Assembly (NCBI GenBank): GCA_028274465.1
Contig: CM051455.1
Span: forward strand, 94,558,365 to 94,622,364
Source: Plantago ovata
Taxonomy: Eukaryota > Streptophyta > Magnoliopsida > Lamiales > Plantaginaceae
Direction of reading: 5' to 3'
Length of the DNA stretch: 64,000 nt
The notes under the pieces are model-generated. The model ran no database searches. It was not told the origin of the DNA and saw nothing but the letters and a program-made list of their open reading frames with translations. The translations under genes were made by a program, and so were the position numbers. This document shows, piece by piece, positions 53,009-62,775 of this stretch. How positions within the stretch are numbered: position 1 is the stretch's first letter; every line of letters starts with the position of its first letter.

Positions 53009-55597
53009 CTACAAAGTTTATGCCGAATTATAATTTAAATACCGTAACTAAGGCATTGGTAATAAATTATATTCTAATCCTTGTATGAAATCGTACTATT
53101 CATTTCCTTTGAGGTTATAAGTATTTTTTAGGTTTGATGATTTTTTTACAAATGTGAGCTTCCAAATTTTGTTACTTTGTATGAAATTCGATGTTAATAA
53201 ATATGAGTATATTGATTTCCCAGATTAGTGTTAAGCATGCATCATCACTTTTCCAGAAATGGTTATATTTTGTAAATCCAACTTAATGTTAATTACGTAA
53301 GTACTTTTCCGTAACTAATTTCATTCCTACTAAATAACAAATAGGCTTACCATATACAAACTGTAAGAACGAATTACAAATCGTAAAACAAAATAACAAA
53401 GTTCAAACAGTAAAACGTTATATCACAACAATACATAACACAATAATATCTGAATCAAATAATAAAAGAGCAAGCTTCATCTACAAATCCGGAGGCCAGA
53501 ATGCAAATAATACAACAAACTGAAAAATAAATAACAACTTCGAATTCCCACTACTCTTACGGACTGCCCCAATTAGATATTCATGAGAAAGCGCGCGTTT
53601 AAGTAATATGAGCCTTGTTTAATGCAAATGAACATGCGAACATGTATTAAATGTTTAGAAAGCATAATAGTAACTCCGACACTAGGTAGAATACCAAAAC
53701 AACAGTGTAAATGGTGTGCATATGTAAAAAAATGCAAGTAATCCAAATGTAAATATAAGAATTATAAATCATAAACAACAAGGAAGCAAAACCTGCGATT
53801 TAACGGAAGGGAGTGAGAGGGTGAAAGATGAAGACCCGGTTGAAGACGCTGTCGGAGAGGTATTTGAAGTAGAGATGGTTTGTTTGCGTTTATGTGTTGA
53901 GGCTTGTTTAAGTGTTGAGGGTTTTTGAGAGGTATGTTGCATATCTTGAAAGAGGTGAAGAAGGGGAGTAGAAGGTGTGTGAAATGAGAAGAGAGGAGGG
54001 GTATAAATAGGGAAGATATGTGTGCATTATTTGAAGTAGTCAAACATGTATGAGTATAGGAAAAAGTTGGTGGGGTGAAGAGAAAGCTAAAGTTGATGAC
54101 AAATTTTAAACTTTTGTGCAATAGTACAATGACATGTGAGCAAATATGATTTTCACCCAAAGGAAAATCAGATTTGCTATGGTGTAAAGGACATACAATT
54201 TAAAATTATTGTTGAAAATAAATGCAAGAAATATGGTTGCACATATATGAAATGAAATGTGTGCTTCAATGACTACTAATACCAATTTATTGACAATGAA
54301 TATGGTAGTTGGCTCAGAGCATTATAGTAAGTTTGCAAATACTGTTTCAATGGCTGCATATACACAAGTATAGCCATGCGAGTTCTTGAGAATTTTGTTA
54401 AAAGTAATGCTTCATCATAGCCTATTGGACATGAAATGCATGCATGTGATTTCTTTTTTTTAACGCGCGCTTCTAACTCATTATACAAACAGGGCTGTCA
54501 AAGAGCACATCACCTTAACCGTCGTCCAATTACAGTCGGGCTGCCATATAGCTATTAGCAGGCAACTACAACTTTAAGCCTCTAGTCCGATCCGCACATG
54601 CTCACTTGACATTGTTTCAACATTTCCACTTGTTATTGTTTCGGTATACAAAAGACACAACCCGAGTATCATGCCAACAAATGAATTCATCTGCAATTTA
54701 ACAAACCACAATTTTAAAACCAAAATTGGACACAGAAACAATCTACATCAAAAAATAGCATGGAATTAGAGGATGCCACAACAAAAAACGAAAACATAAA
54801 ATATATGGAAATAAAAATAAAACCCCCACAACAAGAACATAGAAAATTGCATCCAAAGCAGGCTGCCTTCAACCAGAAATAAAAAGAAAAAAATTGAAAA
54901 AAAACCCTAATGCCAATTCTTTTTTTCCCAAATGAAAGAAACTAAATTACACATGCAATAATCAAACGCCCAAATCAATTAGCACAGAGAAATCCATACA
55001 AGAAAAATACATAAGACACAGTAAACAATACCCATAAAATTATAGGCGGGATGAAATTCCAAGTGTAGAAGACAAAGGATTAGAGTTTAGAGAACTCATC
55101 TTATTGTTATGTGAGTCCACTCAATTCGACCAGTTAAGAAGGCCGGAAACCTCCAATGGATCAGAAAACCGTCGAAAAAAACAAAGTCGCCGGGAAACTC
55201 CATTTTCGTCACCGTACGAGCTGCCTCCACCATGGGTCGGTCATGGCCTCTCCAAGGTAGACGAAACGCCCCGCCGGAAAGCTCCACGCGCCGACCATCG
55301 ATTTGGGAAGTCAACCGTTTTGAGATTTGGTTCCGATAGGATTGTAGATCGGGACGAGGGGAGTCTAGTGGTGTGTTTGGTTTCGTCGTGGGTGGCCTAA
55401 CTGTCGAGTTTGGCCGGAATTCTTTTCCCGGTGGCCATGGTTTTAGTCGGTGAGAAAGATAGAAGGGAGAGACAAGAGACTGGAATGGCAGGCTAGAGAG
55501 AGAAAAGAGTTTTGGAAATGGTAAATAGTAACTCGGGTTGTGTCTTTTGTTATTTAACAAAAGCCAAACGTAACCCAACAATACCGATTCACGAAAA
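53009..55597. other. Harbinger-like element, non-coding right part
   Basis: AT-rich DNA upstream of the MYB-like gene; short ORFs show no family signature. The promoter of the MYB-like gene should lie at about 53010-53400. Near the end, 55560-55597 echoes the left subterminal palindrome (TTAAATAACAAAAGCC and its neighbour). Confidence 0.6.
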
Positions 55598-55633
55598 TAA
55601 CAAAATACCACAAGCCAGTTCAAAGCCAAACAG
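55598..55633 (-). repeat. Right terminal inverted repeat of the Harbinger-like element
   Basis: 36 bp, reverse complement of 48299-48334 without mismatch. Confidence 0.88.
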
Positions 55634-55637
55634 CCAG

Positions 55638-57399
55638 CATTTCAACCGATTGAGCTCCATAAAATGATTTGAGAGCTCACTAAATCTGAGTTGGTGTGAA
55701 ATATATTCGAGGTGGAGTGATAATTGGTATCGCTTTCGGAGGACAAGGAATATAGGGGGTCGACGACAGCGGCAAGCTTGGGCTATGAAGTAGCTGTCAT
55801 CGGTGGACTTGCAGTACTGTGCTTCCCAGGTAATGTTCATGGTGCGAGATTGATTTGGAGCCATGGCGGTTTAGGAGTCGTTGGGTTGGAGCTGTGCTTT
55901 CCGATTGAATGAGTTAATCTCTGATTCCGCAAGTCCTTGAGTTTGTCATTTCGCTACTCCGAGTAAGTTTTCTCAATTTTGAGCACTCATTATTATTTTA
56001 TTTTTTTTATTGAGGTCGGAATGATTGGGACGCTGGTGTAGCTGTTCCGAGCTGGAGTATCTGTCCGACATTGACTCCGTGCCTCCCGGCTCTGATATTT
56101 AATGTTATTCTCTGCATCGATTGTTTGCAGTTTCGAGTTTGGAGTCCGATCAGTGTGTTTGACCGTCATATTCGGAGCTGGTGAGTTGGAGGGGCATCTG
56201 GCCTTGATGCTCTGAGATGTTGAGTCGGACATCGATTGTCTGATCGGTTCGATATCCGAGCTCTGACTTTTGGAACTTTTGGAACCTTCCGACACTTCAA
56301 TTCCGACTAGTAAACTTAGTCACCCTTGATTTTAGACCTTTGATTTTTTCTAAGACGGGCATGTCCGACCTTATTACCGGTGTATCCGAGCAACCAGCGG
56401 TGTCTCTTCCCTAATTGTTGTCTATGTTTTTCGCTGTGAATTCCGAGCGGCAATTTTTTGTTTTGCCCGACACTTGTGGTTAGCATGGTCTCCTGTTGCT
56501 TGGATTTTTATCACTTGCTTGGTATTGCACTTTATTGTATACGAACAATTAAATTGGCCAGTAGTAGATACTTGAGTTCATGATACTGTACATAAATGTT
56601 AATCTGCCCTTGCTTGTCTTTTATTGGAGTGGAACAAATTTCCCCCTTACCCACAATACGCCCTTCCACCTTTAAAATCTTTAAAATGAGTAAGACTTGA
56701 AATGGCATATTTAACTCAAATCACAATCCTTCAATGTTGTAATGTTGACCATAGTAGTGGCGAGCGTAGGTCCTTGCACATTTGATGATGATTTTGATCA
56801 CCCTCCTCCTGCAAAAATTCAAATGAAAGAACATTTCAGCACCGGATGTGTGATTTGTTGATAATGTTGGAAGTATAACCTTTTAGGGAGGACCCTTGGT
56901 GTCCTAGTAACTTTGAGAGAGAAGACTTGTCTTATCTGCTTTTGACGTATGGTAACTTTTTCGGAATGACATCGATCCTAGGACCTCCTTTCCATTTACC
57001 ACAACCGTTCTCAATATAAAACAACAACCTTTTAGTGAGGACAAAGATTTTTTCTAGAAGACACTTGTTGTCCTAACAACCTTTGAAGGAGTATGCTTTC
57101 TTTTGGATCGGAGGACAAGTGCTTTCGAGGACATAGGTCCTTTCCCCAGCCTTTTTTGTTTTTTTGTTTTTTTTTTCGAAAGATTTTTCGCCCGAGGACG
57201 CATTCTCTCGAGAGACCTTCGTCCTTGTCACTTTTGAAGGAGGACGCTTTCACTGAGAAGCCCTTTATCCGTGTCGCTTTTGAGGTAGGACACCATCTTT
57301 GAGAGACACTTTTGTCCTTGTCGCTTTTGAGGTAGGACTCATTTTGGGAGGACATAGGTGGTAGGACTCCCTTTGGAGGACATAGGTCCTACCCCTCAA
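55638..57399 (-). other. Element D internal DNA, middle part
   Basis: No pol domain was recognised. A short Ser-rich minus-strand frame (about 56295-55993, with SEGSKSSKSQSSDIEPIRQS) could be a decayed low-complexity protein. From about 57000 the words GAGGACA and AGGTCCT recur every 40-80 bp and grade into the array that follows. Confidence 0.5.
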
Positions 57400-58110
57400 T
57401 TTTTCAAAAACTTTTGGAGGGTCCTAGTAACTTTTTTCTCAGTTTAATTTTCTGAGAATAAAAGATTTTTTTATGCTCCGGAGGACTTTCCATCTGAGGA
57501 CACTCTTGGAGAGGACGAGGTTGTTTGAAGGACATAGGTCCTACCTCCCGATTTTCCAGAAATTTTGGAGGCCCGAGTAACTTTATGCTCAGTTCAATTT
57601 TCTGAGAACAAAATATTTCCGGAGGACTTTCGGTCCGAGGACACTCTTGGAGAGGACGAGGTTGTCTGAAGGACATAGGTCCGACGTCCCGATTTTCCAA
57701 AAATTTTGGAGGTCCGAGTAACTTTTTTCTCAGTTTAATTTTCTGAGAACAAAATATTATTTCATGCTCCGGGGGACTTTCGGTCCCAGGACACTCTTGG
57801 AGAGGACGAGGTTGTCTGAAGGACATAGGTCCGACCTCCCGATTTTCCAAAAATTTTGGAGGTCCGAGTAACTTTTTTCTCAGTTTAATTTTCTGAGAAC
57901 AAAATATTTTTTCATGCTCCGGAGGACTTTCGGTCCGACGACACTCTTGAAGAGGACGAGGTTGTCTGAAGGACATAGGTCCGACCTCCCAATTTTCCAA
58001 AAATTTTGGAGGTCCGAGTAACTTTTTTCTCAGGTTAATTTTCTGAGAACAAAATATTTTTTCATGCTCCGGAGGACTTTCGGTCCGAGGACCCCTTCTG
58101 TGAGGACTCG
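57400..58110 (-). repeat. Tandem array, about 150-bp period, five units, in element D
   Basis: The string ATTTTGGAGGTCCGAGTAAC or a near match starts at about 57411, 57563, 57704, 57854 and 58004. Each is followed by TTTTCTCAGTTTAATTTTCTG, TGCTCCGGAGGACTTTCGG and GAAGGACATAGGTCC. One unit is about 141 bp owing to a small deletion; the others are 150. The minus strand is open for nearly 200 codons as a 50-residue peptide repeat (VGPMSFRQPRPLQEC), but this probably reflects the repeat length being divisible by three rather than a real gene. Confidence 0.9.
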
Positions 58111-58328
58111 TCTAGTAGGACCAATGAGAGCTGAAATGTTCCGAGTGCGCAAAATCTCCAAAACCTCCAAAATGGTCCTAGACCTTTTTTTTTTTTTTCT
58201 TGTTTTAAAAAGTTGAGAACAAAGTTTTTTGACATGTTTGTCCGACTTTTCAACTTTTCTCTCATATTCCTCCGGTCCTAGACTCTTAATAGTCCCTTTT
58301 ACAAGTTCCAGACTTGTTTCCTATTGAC

Positions 58329-58333
58329 GTAAT
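58329..58333. other. Target-site duplication of the solo LTR, left copy (GTAAT)
   Basis: It is repeated exactly at 59526-59530. Confidence 0.9.
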
Positions 58334-59525
58334 TGATGAACGTGTATTTTACACTTTCATTCGAGTCTTTTTCACCAATTCAGCTATCCTCTAGGTTAAT
58401 TTAGCTTATATTTTAGTGCATTTTATTAGAATAGTGTCACGTTTCCCTTTTCTTTGCATTTTTCAGGTCTTAGGTGAAAAACGTGTTTTTATGGGAAATA
58501 TTGATGAAGTAGACGAGGTTTTGGTGTTTCGAGGACATTCGTGGAGTATCTAGAAAGTTCCGGATGAGATTTGAGGCCTAGGGGACGAGTTTCAAGGCTT
58601 AAAGGTCACTAGAAGTCAAAATCCGAGTCCGAAAAGGAAAAGAAGACTAAAATCTCGCCAGAGTCGGTTTGGACGTCCCAGGCGAATCGCCTCGGACGTG
58701 GGGCGAATCGCCCGGCGTCTGGGCGGTTCGTCCCGTGCGATTCCGAACATTATATATAGTTGCCTGTTTTTCTACGTTTTTCATACCTTTTCACATTATT
58801 TTGAGAGATTAATTCTCTAGAGCATGTTCTGGGAATTCTTTGCATAGGAGACTCTTTTTCTTATCAATTTGGAGGATTAAGCATAGCAATTGGACCTCGT
58901 TGTTTATCAATTCTTGCTTGTGAGTTAGCAATTCTTCGGAGATTGACAACCTTCATTGGTAACATTGTATCTCACGATTTTTCTACTTTTATTTATTTCT
59001 TTCAACATGTTTTCATTCAATCTTGCTTTGATTCTTGTTGATTGCAATTTATCTATGAGTAGCTAAATCTATCGTTGGTGATAGTATGTGATTTCTTAGC
59101 TAGGGTTCTTAATTATGCATGAGTGGCTGTAACGTGATTTAGACTTGACTTATTGCTTTATTTCTTTGATCTATATAAACCCTCTATCTTCGTAGTGTTG
59201 AATTGAACGGAACACATTGGACAATTCATGATCTTAGATTTCTATGCAAACGTTCAAGTACTTCATGCATGATTATTAACCTGATGCTTTGAATGATCAT
59301 ACTATCGCTAACTTCCATTATTATTGATAAGAAAATATGTGCTAAGTCGTTTGCTGGTTTATAGTTTAAGTTAAATTAGATAAAACTAGTTATAGTCCTT
59401 AGAGATCGACACTCGAGGTTATTTTACTACTACACTATGTGCCTTGGTTTTCGTTGTAGTTGTGAATTGCCTTTGGCTAAAAACAAATTTATTTGATTAA
59501 TTGAGTATGACAATCTCGTTCATCA
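58334..59525 (+). mobile_element. Solo LTR (1192 bp), probably gypsy type
   Basis: It starts TGATGAACG and ends CGTTCATCA, a 9-bp terminal inverted repeat, with GTAAT on each side. No internal domain, primer site or second LTR is present, so the rest of the element was removed by LTR-LTR recombination. A TATA box (TATATATA, 58751-58758) gives the plus orientation. The GC-rich CGAATCGCC/GGCGAATCGCC run before it and the GATCGACACTCGAG near the end recall Athila-like LTRs; that assignment is tentative. Confidence 0.88.
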
Positions 59526-59530
59526 GTAAT

Positions 59531-60011
59531 AGGCTTGGCATCTGTTGAGTCCTAGTCCAGTGTTTTTCTCTTCCTTCCAACTATCACATCGAAAGAAATG
59601 GTCCTTGCCTTCAAAATCTGGTAGGGACCTTCCCACTGGTCCAGGGGAGGTCCTTGCCTTCAAAATCTGGTAGGGGCCTTCGCACTGGTCCAGGGGATAA
59701 AGAGGAACTTGGGCTCCTTGACGAAAGAGTTAGTGCTCCAAATCTCAATCCCACTAGTGTTCCTTGAGGCTCCTTTCCCCCTTCTTTCGTTGTCCTTCAT
59801 GACACTTGAAGTGAGTCCTCTCACATCATGTGTTCTTCCCACAACATTACTATTTTTATCAGCCCTTGGAGTGGTTACATCTCTTACTCTACCTCTCTAG
59901 GAGGACGGCTCCTAGCACGAGGTGGTGGTGCAACTTCCTCTCCACTCCTCCTTCATGTATTATTTGGAGGATTCACCATCTTGCTGGTAGGAATAGGGAA
60001 ACCTTTTGAAC
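59531..60011 (-). pseudogene. Element D 5' leader and broken gag-like start
   Basis: On the minus strand an ATG at 59987-59989 follows the primer site at a distance similar to gypsy A, and the first codons (MVNPPNN) stop after nine codons. A second open stretch (59842-59660) follows in another frame. A direct repeat of about 49 bp (GGTCCTTGCCTTCAAAATC, two copies, about 59600-59697) lies at the end. No gag core was recognised. Confidence 0.5.
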
Positions 60012-60014
60012 GGT

Positions 60015-60031
60015 TCCCACAGACGGCGCCA
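60015..60031 (-). promoter_or_regulatory. Element D primer-binding site
   Basis: Minus-strand TGGCGCCGTCTGTGGGA, two bases from the LTR at 60034; identical to the site in gypsy A. Confidence 0.88.
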
Positions 60032-60033
60032 AA

Positions 60034-60610
60034 TGTTGATGGGTAAATTATCACTTCTTTCTAATTCGTGGTAAGTCTTGCTTCCAAGTGCGTCCTTCCA
60101 AGGTAAGTCTTCCAATCAAGGTCCTTCCATGTGAGTTACTAGGACCTGAAATAGAGCATGAAAAGGGGGGGTGGGGGGGTTAGGACTCCATGTTCGATTT
60201 GTCGAGGATCAAACCGGAGGGACGACTTTACGTGTAGGGAGTTGTAGGCTTCCCTAGTAAATATATTGAGATGGAGAGTTGGAGGAAGAATGTTGATTAC
60301 CTTGAAATGATGGAGTGTAGAGGCTATTTATAACCTTCATATCAAGTAGTCTTCTTCAAGATCGTGCCAAGTGGACGGCTAGGATGGAGCCACATGGGTG
60401 TGAGAGGCCCATTAGCATTCAATGGGCTTGGCCCAATATGCAAGGCTTTGTCCATTTGGGTTTGCTCTATTTACCTTAGTGCATCACTTGGGAAAGTCCA
60501 TAATGCTAGGAGACGGTCCATAACACTTGGTAGGCCCTAAATATTAGTAGAGCGCCATTTGGAACGTCCAAATCCATAGTTTAAGGATTGGACATATTAT
60601 TAAATTAACA
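60034..60610 (-). repeat. Element D 5' LTR (577 bp)
   Basis: In plus orientation TGTTGATGGG...TTAAATTAACA, matching 46639-47211 with about 20 or more differences and a variable G-run (interrupted by one T). GTATA follows. Confidence 0.93.
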
Positions 60611-60615
60611 GTATA

Positions 60616-61086
60616 GATAAATTTGGCCATAAGAAACATATAAAGTGAGGAGAATTTGCAGAAGGTGCTGTGAAAAAAAATGGATTAGTTGGCATGATAT
60701 TAACCTCCTGTAAACACCTCATGCTAGTCTCAAGATTTAGTGTGGCCTGCCTTCATTTCTTCTTCGGACAACAACAAACAAGTACTCTCTTCTCTTGAAC
60801 AAGATACAAGAAAAGAACAGAAAATGAAAAAAACATTAGAATGATAAAATGTTATGAGAACGTTAAAGTTCTGCTCAATTTCTGATATATTCTGTTTCCT
60901 ACATTTACTAGACCTTAAGTTTATCGGTTTCATGTCGATAACATAGTGAACATTATTAGTAAGGAAGACAAGAAAATATTTAATCTACAGCAGAGTTATA
61001 AAACAATCTGTAGTAGACTAGTAGTAGAGATGATAAAATAATCTGCTAGTTACATAGTGCAATGTTGAGCTTAAAGAGATTATGAC
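60616..61086. other. Flanking DNA between elements D and F
   Basis: AT-rich; ORFs are short and without family features. No gene was seen. The last five bases (ATGAC) may be the target copy of element F. Confidence 0.6.
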
Positions 61087-62663
61087 TGTTAGAAAACTTG
61101 TAATTTTGATGAGCAATTAACCATGCTAAATTAAGGAAAGTCCAGTAACTAGTACTCTTAAGGTCCATAGAAATTTAGAATTTTAAGGACATTGTAAAAG
61201 AGGAACGTTTGCTGAAGACTTAGAGTAGGTGCTAGATAGGTTGGTTTTACCGCTTATGATGTATCTTGTTTTCTGAAAAGAAATACAACCTATTGAAGCA
61301 TTTGCTGATGATGTACTTTGTTTACACAAACAAACTATTGAAGCATTTAGAGCCATTCAGAAACTTGAAGAATTCGAAGATCTGAAGACTAGAAGATTTC
61401 TGAAGACTGGTATCTACAAAGGCACATGTTGCTCAGAAAGTGGAAACTTCAGCAACAGCATTGCATAAGTTAAAATCTAAACGACAGAGTAGGTTGTGCT
61501 TGCTGAAACAGAGACTGGCCACTTGTTGATGAACATTTGTGACCTCTTGCTGAAAGTACTTGTTTTTGCGCTCCAATGTTACTGTTTGAATTTCATTCAA
61601 ATGAGCATTAAATGCAAAGCATGCACGCGAAGGACATGAAGACTAGAAGACAACAAAGGACGCTGCTGAAAGTACAAAAGCAAGATAGTGACATTTTAAG
61701 GAACAAAAGCCTTAGAATTTGAAATTCAAACGGCTCCTTATTTTCACTATAAATAGAGGTCATCCGGCAAAGAGTTGAAGTGTGTCAACAACGTGATCAA
61801 ACTCTCACTTGTGCTTAAACTCACATACCCTTCAAATACTCTTTACTGCCATTGATCCGTTCCAAGACTTAAAGCTGGAAAAAGCTACTTGTGAAGAAGT
61901 AGAAATTATACGGCTAAGAAATTAGTTAAGTGTTCTTTCTTTCTTTCGAACAAGAACAAGTCTTGACACCAGAAACAATCAAACTTGTTTACTGCAAAGT
62001 ATTCAAAGTTTTGTTTCTTAGATTACTTGTTGTAACTGAATAAGTTATAATTAAGTTATCTCATCCCAAACCTCTCTAACTGAAAATACACCCTTTCAGG
62101 CGTGATATTCAGGGGAACTTAATCGAGCATAGTGTTGCTGATTAAAAGTCCCAAGTTTGGTGGAGAACAAGGTTTCATTCTCTAGTTAGGTTGGAAACGA
62201 AGCAAGTGTGTTTTGCTTTCTGTTTGAATCGCTCTAGATAGGTGTTGTAAGGAACCTCAAACTTGTCTTAGTGGATTCAGTCCTAGAAAGGACAAAGTGG
62301 ATTAGTTGAGAGATTACGCCACTCTCAGATACCACTATAAAAGTGTTTGTGTGATTTACTTACTGCATTTAGTTTTCAGCAAAGCATATCTATCTGTACA
62401 TAGTCACTCACTTCACTTGCTGAAACTATCACTTACTGACAAAGCACTTATTGTATCAAAGACTTCCGCTCTCTGATTTTAAGTATCAGCAAAACTAGTT
62501 ACTGAGAAGTAACTTGCGCTTGCTGAGAAAGTTAAGTATCAGCAAACTCATTACTGAAAAGTAATAAGTACTTGCTGAGAAAGTTTTTAAACGGTGAAAG
62601 TTTGAAAAGACTATTCACCCCCCCCCCCCTCTAGTCTTTTCTTGTTGTTTAAAGGGACCAACA
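61087..62663 (+). repeat. Element F 5' LTR (1577 bp)
   Basis: It starts TGTTAGAAAACTTG and ends GGGACCAACA. It has TATAAATA at 61748-61755, the C-tract CCCCCCCTCTAGTCT near the end and the same dense TTGCTGA heptamers as C3. Confidence 0.92.
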
Positions 62664-62665
62664 AG

Positions 62666-62677
62666 TGGTATCAGAGC
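62666..62677 (+). promoter_or_regulatory. Element F primer-binding site
   Basis: TGGTATCAGAGC two bases after the LTR end, as in C3. Confidence 0.9.
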
Positions 62678-62775
62678 TGGAGGTTCTTTAACCTTCAGCA
62701 CTGAACCTAGATCCCCTTAGGTGCTTTCCGTAAATCACTCTCACTTGATCAGTTTGGTAGTCTTTTATTGACAGG

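Larger units (their letters stand above)
48298..55634 (-). mobile_element. PIF/Harbinger-like DNA transposon (about 7.3 kb) nested in element D
   Basis: A 36-bp perfect inverted repeat (48299-48334 and 55598-55633) starting CTGTTTGGCTTTGAACTGGC bounds the region. A 3-bp CAG flanks both ends if one mismatched base is included (48295-48297 and 55635-55637). This is not the usual TWA-type target. Inside, on the minus strand, are a MYB/SANT-like gene, a HARBI1-type transposase and a third split ORF. A transposase plus MYB-like protein is the standard plant Harbinger gene pair. All three show some damage or are untested. Confidence 0.85.
46639..60610 (-). mobile_element. Element D: non-autonomous gypsy-type LTR element carrying two later insertions
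   Basis: LTRs of 573 and 577 bp with GTATA on both sides, a TGGCGCC-type primer site (60015-60031) and a polypurine tract like that of G4 (47212-47230) place it with the Tat-like gypsy elements A and G4, read leftwards. No protease, integrase or RT is recognisable in about 5.4 kb of its own internal DNA. After the primer site an ATG (59989) opens a short broken gag-like leader. The rest is low-complexity DNA with tandem arrays. LTRs differ by roughly 20 or more sites, so D is older than C3. Confidence 0.85.

Noticed and set aside
53762-54160. Minus-strand ORF upstream of the MYB-like gene
   Set aside because: Hydrophobic, Ser/Leu-rich low-complexity frame in AT-rich DNA, with no homologous feature or splice signal.
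55724-55912. Plus-strand ORF next to the Harbinger end as a host gene exon
   Set aside because: It lies inside element D, is short, has no splice context and no recognisable motif.
57404-58000. Open minus-strand frame coding a 50-residue peptide repeat
   Set aside because: The frame stays open because the DNA repeat is 150 bp long, and it is not conserved in the 141-bp unit; no gene context.
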